Positions 25,057 to 33,186 of a DNA stretch of 64,000 bases are shown one piece after another (positions within the stretch are counted from its first letter, which is position 1; each line of letters starts with the position of its first letter). Under the pieces are notes generated by a model that saw only the letters and a list, made by a program, of their open reading frames with translations, was not told the DNA's origin and did no database searches. The position numbers and the translations under genes were made by a program. The stretch is from Lachnospiraceae bacterium. GTDB taxonomy: Bacteria; Bacillota; Clostridia; Lachnospirales; Lachnospiraceae. The stretch covers positions 1 to 64,000 of the forward strand of contig JAGBEV010000044.1 of NCBI GenBank assembly GCA_017936785.1. Direction: 5' to 3'.

Positions 25057-25816
25057 ATGAAGAGAAATGTATTAAAAGAATATTGGTTAAAGGAAGAAAA
25101 AGCAGCGCATATTCACGGATGGGACTTTTCGCATATAGCCGGGCGTTTTGAAGAGGAAAATGATCTGCCATGGAATTATGAACAGATCGTACGTGCCTAC
25201 AGAAAGCCTACAGATACTTTGCTGGACATAGATACCGGCGGGGGGGGAGTTTCTATTGTCCCTTGAACATGCTTATGAGAATACCAGTGCCACAGAAGGC
25301 TATCTGCCTAATGTAAGACTGTGTGAAGAAATCTTATTGCCTTTGGGAATTGATTTTAAAGAAATGAAGCATTATGACAAAATGCCTTTTTCGGATCAAA
25401 AATTTGACCTTATTATAAACAGACATGGTAATTATGACGTTCAGGAATTATATCGTGTCCTGAAACCAAAGGGAATATTTATTACAGAGCAGGTGGGCTG
25501 TGACAATGACAGGGAATTGGTGGATTTACTGTTGCCTGATACTGCGGGAACTTTTCCAAATGCAAATTTAACAGCTCAGGCTTCTTTATTTGCAAAACAG
25601 GGATTTTGTCTGCTTCGGACAGAAGAGGCATTTTGCCCGATACGCTTTTTTGATATAGGCGCTTTGGTATGGTTTGCACGGATCATTGAATGGGAATTTC
25701 CCGGATTTTCAGTTGAAAAGTGCTTTGAAAATCTTTTACAGGCGCAGAGGATTCTTGAAACGAATGGTTCTGTAGATGGCACCATACATAGATACTTGAT
25801 AGTTGCACAGAAATAA
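25057..25816 (+). pseudogene. SAM-dependent methyltransferase broken by a +1 G in a G8 run
   Basis: The first frame runs to a stop at 25264-25266, reaching LLDIDTGGG, the SAM-binding motif I. The following frame continues with LSLEHAYENTSATEGYLPNV and PFSDQKFDLIINRHG to 25816. Removing one G from the eight-G run at 25240-25247 joins them into one 252-residue protein reading DTGGGEFLLSLEHAY. A class I methyltransferase of unknown substrate is clear. The extra G may be an assembly error, a real inactivating mutation or a phase-variable tract. GGAG lies 13 nt and AAAGATG immediately before the ATG. Confidence 0.8.
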
Positions 25817-25821
25817 TAGGA

Positions 25822-25849
25822 TTTACCCCCTCGGATTCGAGGGGGTAAA
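25822..25849. other. Perfect 12-bp stem-loop after the methyltransferase
   Basis: TTTACCCCCTCG and CGAGGGGGTAAA pair around a GATT loop, 6 nt after the stop codon. There is no proper U-run on either strand, so it may end or protect the transcript rather than act as a standard terminator. The region from here to 26086 shows no supported gene, only a short frame (25880-25987) that may be a gene remnant. Confidence 0.6.
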
Positions 25850-26086
25850 AATAAATTAGTTGCCAGGTATCCGAAGGGAGCTGCTGGTGGCAGGTCCTGC
25901 AGGATTGGAACTAATGGATAATCTAAACAGAATTTTTGGAGTGGAAATGGAAATGAAATATAATTCATCAGCGGATATGAAAAAATAAAGAATTATCCAC
26001 CTTATGACAGTAGGGAGCTTGCCATCTGCTATGCAAAGAATTTATAAATATTTGAAGGATTTTTATTTGAGAAAGGCAGGAATTTT

Positions 26087-26302
26087 ATGTTCAGATCTAA
26101 AAAGAAAACTTGCAGCTATAATAAAGAAACACAAATACCAATGATGAGAGTCAGCATTTGTACAGGAGAAAAGGTTGCAGGATTTAAGGATAAAACTACC
26201 GGGAAATTTGTGGATGTCATGTTGATCAGAAATGAAAGTGATCTGAATTTCTTTTGTGAAGAGTATGGGGTGGAGAAGGAAGAAATAAACAAAATCTGGT
26301 AA
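26087..26302 (+). CDS. Small uncharacterised protein (71 residues)
   Basis: The protein is mixed alpha/beta and soluble, with a basic start (MFRSKKKTC), a central VSICTGEKVAGFKDKTTGKFVDVMLI stretch that looks like a beta-hairpin, and an acidic end. I do not recognise a family. The upstream AGGCAGGAATTTT gives a moderate ribosome site. It lies between the broken methyltransferase and a lipoprotein gene in a decaying AT-rich block, so it could be functional or a leftover. Confidence 0.5.
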   Translation: MFRSKKKTCSYNKETQIPMMRVSICTGEKVAGFKDKTTGKFVDVMLIRNESDLNFFCEEYGVEKEEINKIW

Positions 26303-26409
26303 TCATAGATTTTCTTTGCCATTGCGAAATCGTGAAAAATTTGTTTATGAATTCACAAGTCCGTTGGATGATTGGATAGAGCTTTATAATTCATTTTTGG
26401 GGGATAGAA

Positions 26410-27507
26410 TTGAAAAAGATATTTGTAAAATTCATTATATTTTTAAACTTATTGTTGTGTGTGGGATGTTCCCTAAGTAATAACGAATCTCAATATGAAG
26501 AAATAGGAGAAACAGAAGAAACAGAAGAAAGTACTCTTAATGATTTAAATATGGAGTTAAAAAAGGTTTTAGAATCTGATATGCATGAACTTATGGAAAC
26601 ACAGGATTTTCAAATAAGTAATGATAAATTTATCCGTGTCTTTAGTCCGGAATATTATCCTTGTGCAGAGGCAGAAAATTCAGATTTTTATCTGGTATGT
26701 ACAAGCTATTACAATGAAGATCAACCACCAGCTTATATTGTGTTTAACGAAGAATACATAGAAGAATATTTGGAAGAAATAGGGCTGGAAAAAGGGATGA
26801 ATTTTTCGGATGTTATGGAAGTATGGGGAGATTCTGATGTTTTTGAGACAAGTTATGATGATACTGTTCAAAAGAAATATAAGATTGAATATGAGAGAGA
26901 TGGTTTAAGATATTTATTTGTTTCAGAAGATAAAAGTGGAACACAATTTGATTTGTATATTGGATTACCCAAAGATGGCTCAGATAATCAGGAATATTAC
27001 CCGATACCATCAGATGATGATATTAAGAACTTTCTAAATATGACAGAGCAGGAATTAGAAGTAATGACAGAGAGTAAAGTTGATGAAAGTTCTTTGATCG
27101 TTTTTGAGACAACTTTAGCATTTCCGGTTCTGTTTCCGGGTAATACATCTTATTGGTTTGTTTGTACCAGCAGGGATACAGCTTACAAACCTAAATATCT
27201 TGCCTTTTATGCAAATTATGAAAAGGAGTATTTACGCCAATTAGGGCTTAAAAGTTGTCAGAATTTTGAAGATATCATGAAAGTAATGGGAAATACGGAA
27301 GTGATAGAATCAAAAACACGAGAAGAAATGGAAAAGATCAATATTACTGATTATAAAAATTATATGATTCAATATGAGAAGAATGGTCTGCAGTATAATT
27401 TTATTGCAGATAATGTGGAAGGAAAAAGTTTTATATTATACATTGGTCTTGCAACATCAGATATGGAAGATCAGTCAGAAGAAATTGATGATACGGAAAT
27501 CAAATAA
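26410..27507 (+). CDS. Probable lipoprotein with two tandem homologous domains
   Basis: The start is TTG with GGGGGATAG upstream. A signal sequence (FVKFIIFLNLLLCVGC) ends in a possible lipobox, with Cys20 as lipidation site; the Cys at -3 is unusual. A Glu/Thr-rich spacer leads into two similar halves (about 45-200 and 210-355). FYLVCTSYY matches WFVCTSRD, YLEEIGLEKGMNFSDVMEVWG matches YLRQLGLKSCQNFEDIMKVMG, and each half ends in LYIGL. It is presumably surface-anchored; function unknown and family not recognised. A terminator follows at 27545. Confidence 0.7.
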   Translation: MKKIFVKFIIFLNLLLCVGCSLSNNESQYEEIGETEETEESTLNDLNMELKKVLESDMHELMETQDFQISNDKFIRVFSPEYYPCAEAENSDFYLVCTSYYNEDQPPAYIVFNEEYIEEYLEEIGLEKGMNFSDVMEVWGDSDVFETSYDDTVQKKYKIEYERDGLRYLFVSEDKSGTQFDLYIGLPKDGSDNQEYYPIPSDDDIKNFLNMTEQELEVMTESKVDESSLIVFETTLAFPVLFPGNTSYWFVCTSRDTAYKPKYLAFYANYEKEYLRQLGLKSCQNFEDIMKVMGNTEVIESKTREEMEKINITDYKNYMIQYEKNGLQYNFIADNVEGKSFILYIGLATSDMEDQSEEIDDTEIK

Positions 27508-27544
27508 AAATATGATTATGTAGATAAATATGGAAATTACAGAG

Positions 27545-27590
27545 AAGGCGGATGGTCATAAAGTTGTTTATGGAACATCCGTCTTTTTTT
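27545..27590 (+). terminator. Intrinsic terminator after the duplicated lipoprotein gene
   Basis: GGCGGATG (27547-27554) pairs with CATCCGTC (27576-27583) including one G:U, with CATAAA/TTTATG nested inside, followed by seven T. Confidence 0.85.
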
Positions 27591-27710
27591 GCATATAAAA
27601 CATTACATAATGATGCAAAAGTGATGCCTTTTTGTGCAACAATGTCATAAAGGAGTTCGGACAATGAAAAAATATATAATCTGTTAGAACTTGTGATAGG
27701 AGTAATCATC

Positions 27711-28003
27711 TTGAAGAAGGTTTTAATTAAAAGAATAATCAGTTGTATATTATGCTTTTTTGCTTTAATTATTTTGATAGGAAAAATACGATATCCGGTA
27801 AAGAAGAAAAACAATATGATATTGATGTCAAAAAAATTTTTTATAATAAAGAAATAGTTGAAAATATGGGGAATCCCTCCTTGGAAGAGACAAAAAAAGA
27901 AGTGTTTTCATTATTTGAAGGTGAATGGAAAGGTTGTTTTAGGTGTAAAAGGCAGCGTTTTTTTGCTGGAAAAAGAATAGTAGAAAACCACTATAAAGTA
28001 TAG
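27711..28003 (+). pseudogene. Frameshifted small exported protein
   Basis: A TTG with GATAGGAG upstream opens a frame with a good signal anchor (KRIISCILCFFALIILIG) that stops after 48 codons. Adding one base near the A5 run at about 27782-27786 makes it continuous with the frame reading EEKQYDIDVKKIFYNKEIVE to 28003, giving 97 residues. The end (after FEGEWKG) looks truncated or shifted again. Similar short N-terminal remnants occur at 27664 and 28022. I take it as a decayed relative of the small exported proteins that follow. 28004-28230 holds only such remnants. Confidence 0.5.
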
Positions 28004-28230
28004 TAGACAGGAGAAAGAAGATTGAAAAAGATTTTGTGGGGATGAAGATTCAGATGATCAGGAATTAATGGGTGGATAATTCTGACCGGATAGACACTAT
28101 TTCGCAGGAAATGTGGGGGAACATACAAAACGGTATGTTTATCAAAATAATTAGGGTAATTTAATAATAGCAGATGATTGAAAGCGGATTACCTTATATA
28201 AAGAATTTTTATAATTGGGAGGAGCAGATA

Positions 28231-28918
28231 ATGATTCATAAAGTCTTAAAGCATAAGCTTGGGATTATTTTTCTATTGATAAGTGTTGGGGTTGTTTTAG
28301 GAGTTTTTTGGGGATTTTCTCTAAGAGAAGAAAGCAATGGTATCAATAATGAATTTTTTTTTTAAGGAAAACCAAATGCAAGCTAAATTTGATGGGGTAT
28401 TGTATCCTTTAAGTTCCAGAGAAATAAAACAGGATATTACCTTGAATATTATTGAAATTGAGAAACTGGAACATGGAACGCTTTTTAAACTTGAATTGGA
28501 ACAGCCTCCTGTGGAAGAACCCCTGGATGAAATGAGAATGGGTGCAAGATATTTAGGATATTATTATGTTACAAAAGATGTTATTTATCTCAAACCTTTA
28601 GGGGATATGGAGGGGTATACAGATGAAAAAGATAATGGGATTGTTACAGAAATAAGAGAAAATGAAGAAGAGTTTTTAGAAGAATGTTATATTGTATGCA
28701 GCGAGGAAGAGACGGATGATAGACCTGATGAAAATGGCTGGTATTCTTATGTTAAAGCTATTGGAGAAAGGCGTTTTTTCTATCTATATAACAGCTATAG
28801 TGGAGGAACAAAAGAATATTGTGAAATTGTTTGGCAAAAAGGAGCAGGGATGGTGTACTATTTGCATGGAACAGGAAATCGGTTAATGGAAGTTGAACTT
28901 TATAAAATGGTGGAGTAA
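28231..28918 (+). pseudogene. Signal-anchored protein broken at a T10 run
   Basis: The ATG at 28231 has GGGAGGAG 7 nt upstream and starts a membrane anchor (LGIIFLLISVGVVLGVFWGF). The frame stops right after a run of ten T (28353-28362). With nine T it continues as EFFFKENQMQAKFDGVLYPL to the stop at 28918, giving 228 residues with an acidic extracellular part ending VELYKMVE. The family is not recognised. As with the G8 run at 25240, the shift could be a sequencing error, phase variation or decay. A shorter ATG start at 28337 would yield only the mature part, without the anchor. Confidence 0.7.
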
Positions 28919-29015
28919 ATATGAAATTTTAAGCAAAGTCGTTAAAATTTCAAATGAGTTAGAAATAGATTCAAAAAAGAAGCAGCCAATGTAGTTATGA
29001 AAAGGAGAAATTGGT

Positions 29016-29513
29016 ATGAAAAATAAAGAAAAGAAGAAAAAAAGTAAGTTTCAATACTGTTTTTGTATCATAGTATTGTTGGGTGTATTCATTTGTATAA
29101 TAGTTGGATATGGCAGCTATGAAAAATTTTTGTTAAAAGAGAATAATTTGGATTCATGGATCGGAGTATATAAATTTTCTGAATCAGCAAATGAGCCAGA
29201 TGGACCATTTATGATGATGGATTATGAAATTAAAATTTATAAAGAAGAGGATTATTATGCAGATATCATAATTGATGGACAAACAACATTAGCCAGGGCA
29301 AAAGCAGAAGTATATGGTAACAGGGAGTGGATCAGTTTAACATTCTTGGAATATTTACCGGAAAATATAATAGGAATGTATGCAAAAAAGAATGATGTAT
29401 TGATAAGTTTTAGAAAGGATAACCGGGAAATATATACTTATTGGGGAGAAATAGAACCTATGTTGTATGACAATGAAGAATCCGGGAAAATTTACTTCCA
29501 GAAAGAGTTTTAG
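29016..29513 (+). CDS. Small membrane-anchored protein
   Basis: The 165-residue protein has a very basic start (KNKEKKKKSKF), one membrane segment (about 15-35: CIIVLLGVFICIIVGYG) and an extracytoplasmic domain beginning DSWIGVYKFSE. The W-x-G-x-Y-x-F start and later beta-strand pattern are reminiscent of small lipocalin-like domains found in secreted Firmicute proteins (for example DUF5991-like), but I cannot confirm this. AAAAGGAG precedes the ATG. It belongs to the block of small exported proteins from 26410 to 30647. Confidence 0.6.
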   Translation: MKNKEKKKKSKFQYCFCIIVLLGVFICIIVGYGSYEKFLLKENNLDSWIGVYKFSESANEPDGPFMMMDYEIKIYKEEDYYADIIIDGQTTLARAKAEVYGNREWISLTFLEYLPENIIGMYAKKNDVLISFRKDNREIYTYWGEIEPMLYDNEESGKIYFQKEF

Positions 29514-29570
29514 TATGCAATGGTGTAATGCAAGAGGATCGATTGGAAAAAATACATAAGTGCTTAAGAT

Positions 29571-29822
29571 ATGGATACCAGAAGATTGGGAAGAAAAAAA
29601 GAGTCCGTAATGTTACTTACAAATAGTGAGGATGTTTCAAATTCCTGGGGATATGTTCAGCTGGTAGGTGGGAAATATGATGCAGAGGAAAAAATCTATG
29701 GAATAGCATATTTAACAAATATGAATGGATATGGTCTGATTGATGTAGGATTAATTGAAAGGTTTGATGCAAGCGATATAGAAGATGCAGAATGGATTTT
29801 TATACAAAAGGAAGATGATAAT
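29571..29822 (+). pseudogene. C-terminal remnant fused in frame before a lipoprotein
   Basis: These 84 codons (SWGYVQLVGGKYDAEEKIYG, later DAEWIFIQKED) read like the end of a soluble beta-rich domain. They have no signal sequence or good ribosome site. They run without a stop into a TTG that has its own ribosome site and signal peptide. I read them as a leftover of another gene of this block rather than an N-terminal extension. Read as one unit, 29571-30647 would be 358 residues. Confidence 0.45.
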
Positions 29823-30647
29823 TTGAAAATAAATAGAATTTTTGCAAGTGCTATCTTATTTCTGAGTTTATTTTTGATTTCCTGTGAAAAGAATGGTGGT
29901 GCAAATAGAAATGCGGCTATTTCTGAAATAGAGCAAGGTGGAAATCAGATAGTACATGAGTTACCTCAAATAATTAAAGAAAATTTCTATATGAAAAATA
30001 TGATTTATGAGGTTATGGAAAAAGGAATTTCAGAAGATACTTTTATTAGTTTCCAAAGTAATAACCAAAGCCTAGATACTGATTGGTCGGGAAATGATGC
30101 AGAGGAAGTGATAATAAGTCTATATAGAGAGTTTTTAGACGGCAAAAGAGAGATTGATGGACTGAGCATAAATGAGCTTACAATTCCTACTGGAGAGGAA
30201 GGCAGAAGATATCCTGCTAAATATGCCTTTTGGGATTCAAATGGAGATAGTATTCCGGAACTGCATGTTGATTCGGCACATTACTATTATGTATTTTCAT
30301 TTAGAAGTGGAGAACTTTTTGTTTGGAAGGATTTTACAGGAAGTAATTGTTTTCCATTAAAAGATGGGGGATTTATTTTTTGGAGTATTGGGGTGTTTAA
30401 AGATGATTTATATAATTATCATACTTATGATTATAATGGACAGGAAAATTATGGATTTTGCTTTAGCTGGGATGACCTTAATGACAATAAAATTCATGAT
30501 AAGGAAGATGAGTACTTATTTGATGACCAATCTGTTACACAAGATCAATGGAATAAACTAACACAGAAATATCTTTATCAAGATGAAAATGGTGCTTGGA
30601 AAATAGCAAATGAAATAGAATGGACCATTTTATATGAGGGGAATTAA
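29823..30647 (+). CDS. Probable lipoprotein with EF-hand-like motifs
   Basis: I place the start at the TTG 29823, which has AAAGGAAGA upstream and is followed by a lipoprotein signal (RIFASAILFLSLFLISC, lipidated Cys at residue 19). The mature part has YAFWDSNGDSIPELHV, a pattern common in secreted Clostridia proteins (D-x-N-G-D-x-x-P-E-L) that resembles a calcium-binding loop. A second loop-like DLNDNKIHDKED follows. It is probably surface-anchored with unknown function. The frame is open upstream to 29571, which could mislead automatic start calls. Confidence 0.65.
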   Translation: MKINRIFASAILFLSLFLISCEKNGGANRNAAISEIEQGGNQIVHELPQIIKENFYMKNMIYEVMEKGISEDTFISFQSNNQSLDTDWSGNDAEEVIISLYREFLDGKREIDGLSINELTIPTGEEGRRYPAKYAFWDSNGDSIPELHVDSAHYYYVFSFRSGELFVWKDFTGSNCFPLKDGGFIFWSIGVFKDDLYNYHTYDYNGQENYGFCFSWDDLNDNKIHDKEDEYLFDDQSVTQDQWNKLTQKYLYQDENGAWKIANEIEWTILYEGN

Positions 30648-30773
30648 AAATCGCAATAATCATTTTCATTTAAAATTCCATATGCTATAACAAAGATATA
30701 AATAAAATTTGTCTTATTATGTAAAAATAATATTTGATAGGGAATTTCAATGATAAACGATCAGGAGGAATTT

Positions 30774-31742
30774 ATGTACGATATCATCATCATCGGTGCG
30801 GGACCTGCAGGGCTGTCTGCAGCGATTTATGGAATCAGGGCAGGGAAAAGCGTTCTGGTGCTGGAAGGAAAAACTTATGGCGGGCAGATCGTGAATACCC
30901 CGGAAGTAGAAAACTACCCCGGGATCAAAAAGATGTCCGGTTTTGAGTTTGCAACGGAGCTTTATCAGCAGGCAAAGGATCTGGGAGCACAGATTAAAAT
31001 GGAAAAGGTCCTTACTGTAGAAAAGGCGGACGGCAGATCAGAATATGACCTGCAGGCAGCAGAAATAGAAGGGCAGGAAAACTCACATATCATAGTAACA
31101 ACTTCCAAGGGAATTTATGAAGCAGGAGCAGTTATTTTTGCTACAGGAGCCAAGAACCGGCTGTTGGGACTTCCCAGGGAAAAGGAAATGACAGGAGCCG
31201 GGATTTCTTATTGCGCTACTTGTGATGGGATGTTTTACCGGAATAAAAGTGTAGCGGTCAATGGAGGAGGAAGCACTGCGTTAGAGGATGCGCTCTTTCT
31301 GTCCAATTACTGCAAAGAAGTATATTTGATTCACAGGAGAGATACTTTCCGGGGGGAACAAAAATTAGTTGAAGCCTTAAAGAAAAGGGAAAATGTAAAA
31401 TTTATCCTCAACTCTGTGATTACAGGGCTTATAGGAGAGGAAACGCTTACAGGTGTTCAGATTAAGGAAAAAAACGGAGAAGAAAAAGTTCTTATGATAG
31501 ATGGGCTTTTTATTGCCATTGGACAGGAACCGGAAACTGCTCTCGCTAAAGAACTGGTGGCAGTGGATGGAAAAGGTTATATTCAGGCTGGAGAAGACTG
31601 TAAAACCACAACACAGGGGATATTTGTGGCAGGAGACTGCCGGACCAAGGCGATCCGGCAATTGACTACGGCAGCATCTGATGGTGCAGTGGCAGCCTTG
31701 ATGGCGGTAGAATATTTAGACCAAAAGGAAGCAAAACAATGA
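30774..31742 (+). CDS. trxB: Thioredoxin reductase
   Basis: The FAD site DIIIIGAGPAGLSAAIYG, the redox-active CATCDG (Cys at about 146 and 149), the NADPH site NGGGSTALEDALFL with HRRDTFR, and the C-terminal FAD contact IFVAGDCRTKAIRQLTTAAS are all present in 322 residues, the normal length. It passes electrons from NADPH to thioredoxin in the cytoplasm. I chose the ATG at 30774, which has AGGAGG 6 nt upstream; an ATG 24 nt earlier lacks a site. The NADPH motif GGGSTA differs from the common GGGxSA. It appears to be its own unit and is convergent with the M18 gene. Confidence 0.93.
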   Translation: MYDIIIIGAGPAGLSAAIYGIRAGKSVLVLEGKTYGGQIVNTPEVENYPGIKKMSGFEFATELYQQAKDLGAQIKMEKVLTVEKADGRSEYDLQAAEIEGQENSHIIVTTSKGIYEAGAVIFATGAKNRLLGLPREKEMTGAGISYCATCDGMFYRNKSVAVNGGGSTALEDALFLSNYCKEVYLIHRRDTFRGEQKLVEALKKRENVKFILNSVITGLIGEETLTGVQIKEKNGEEKVLMIDGLFIAIGQEPETALAKELVAVDGKGYIQAGEDCKTTTQGIFVAGDCRTKAIRQLTTAASDGAVAALMAVEYLDQKEAKQ

Positions 31743-31767
31743 CATAATGTTAGAGTTTTGCGAAAAT

Positions 31768-33090
31768 TTATTTCAATTTTCCTTTTTCTGTAAATAATGC
31801 CGCAGCAAGCCGGCAAAGTGCCTTTTGGTCCTCACATGCCATCAATTCCCTTGCGGAGTGCATGGAGAGAAGCGGAACTCCTGCATCTATACAGGGAATA
31901 TTTAATCTTGCGGAGCTGATGCTGCCCAAGGTGTTGCCGCCCCGAAGGTCTGACCGGTTCACGTATTTTGTGTAAGGTATGTGGTTATTTTGGCATATGG
32001 ATTGAATGATGCTGACAAAAGATGAATCTGTTGCATAGGATTGTTTTGCCGAGAGCTTTAAAACCACTCCGTCACCTAAGCATACGTGGTTGGTCAGATC
32101 ATTTTTATCGGGGTAGCCCGGATGCATAGCGTGAGCAACATCCAGAGACAGGCAGAGACCGCCGCCAATGGAACAATGGAGCTGTTCTCTGTTAAATCCC
32201 AGATTTTCAAAAATGCGTTCCAGAATTTCCACGGTCAAGCCTGAGTCAGCCCCCTGTTTTGTGGTGCTGCCGATTTCCTCATTATGATAAAAGGCGGACA
32301 TGCAGATCAGGTTACCTTCTGAGTCTGCATTTATGACCGCTTCCAATGCAGCATGGACGCTGGAGCAGTTATCGATGCGGGGAGAAGAAAAGAATTCCCG
32401 GGAAATGCCGGTGCAGATTCCTTCATCGGCATTATACAGGCAAAGCTCATAGTCCAGTATTTCATCCTGAGATGTTTCCAGCAAAGTGCTTAAATAGGAA
32501 AGGAAAAAGTCTTTGTCATCCTCCTTTTGTTTCAGTGCAGCCAGAGGCAGCATATGAAGCTGGGGATTTAATTTGGTCCCGTTATTGATCTCATGATTCA
32601 TATGAATGGCAAGTCCGGGAATCACAGCAACCGGCTGAAGGGAATCCATCAGATGAGTCCGGGGATGAAAAGAATCCTTCCCTTTCAGACATACTTTTCC
32701 GGCAATTCCCAGAGGGCGATCCAGCCAGCTTGTATAAACTGCCCCGCCGTAGGGCTCTATATTTAATCTGCCGTATTGGTCAGAGCAGACCTCAGGATTG
32801 GGCTTGATCAAAAAAGTGGGCCAGTCCGTATGTGATGTGATCATGCGGAAATCAGGCATTTTACCAGTGTCTGCCAGGGAACTTCCGATGGTAAAGGCGA
32901 TGCAGGTCGTGTCATAAATATTGATACAGTATCTGCCGCCGGGCTTTACCTGAAAGGGTTTGGTCAATTCTAACGGGGTAAAGCCGGCTTCCATCAGCCG
33001 TTCCATGCAGTAGGAACAGCAGTGGAAGGGAGAATGGGCATGATCGATCAAACTTTTTAGCGCCTGAATGGATGATTGATTGTTTTTCAT
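31768..33090 (-). CDS. M18-family metalloaminopeptidase
   Basis: At 440 residues this fits bacterial M18 (aspartyl aminopeptidase-type) enzymes. Metal ligands are visible in ITSHTDWPTF (His87; the family usually has HTDSP), the paired acids in FYHNEEIGSTTKQGADS, SLDVAHAMHPGYPDK, and the final His in VPLLSMHSARELM. GGAVYTSWLDRPLGIAG is a strong family marker. It trims N-terminal residues, often acidic ones, from peptides in the cytoplasm. GGAGGTTCCCTACT precedes the ATG on the minus strand. The 3' end faces trxB with 25 nt between. Confidence 0.93.
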   Translation of the reverse strand: MKNNQSSIQALKSLIDHAHSPFHCCSYCMERLMEAGFTPLELTKPFQVKPGGRYCINIYDTTCIAFTIGSSLADTGKMPDFRMITSHTDWPTFLIKPNPEVCSDQYGRLNIEPYGGAVYTSWLDRPLGIAGKVCLKGKDSFHPRTHLMDSLQPVAVIPGLAIHMNHEINNGTKLNPQLHMLPLAALKQKEDDKDFFLSYLSTLLETSQDEILDYELCLYNADEGICTGISREFFSSPRIDNCSSVHAALEAVINADSEGNLICMSAFYHNEEIGSTTKQGADSGLTVEILERIFENLGFNREQLHCSIGGGLCLSLDVAHAMHPGYPDKNDLTNHVCLGDGVVLKLSAKQSYATDSSFVSIIQSICQNNHIPYTKYVNRSDLRGGNTLGSISSARLNIPCIDAGVPLLSMHSARELMACEDQKALCRLAAALFTEKGKLK

Positions 33091-33186
33091 AGTAGGGAAC
33101 CTCCTGTTGTTATCATTTTACACGTATATACCGGTTCTTATTCTGTATTTGCATTGGTTTTGTTGAAAGAAGCCGGGATGAAGTGA

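Noticed and set aside
25880-25987. Short frame ending ADMKK after the broken methyltransferase
   Set aside because: No ribosome site, no recognisable domain and preceded by stops; at most a gene remnant.
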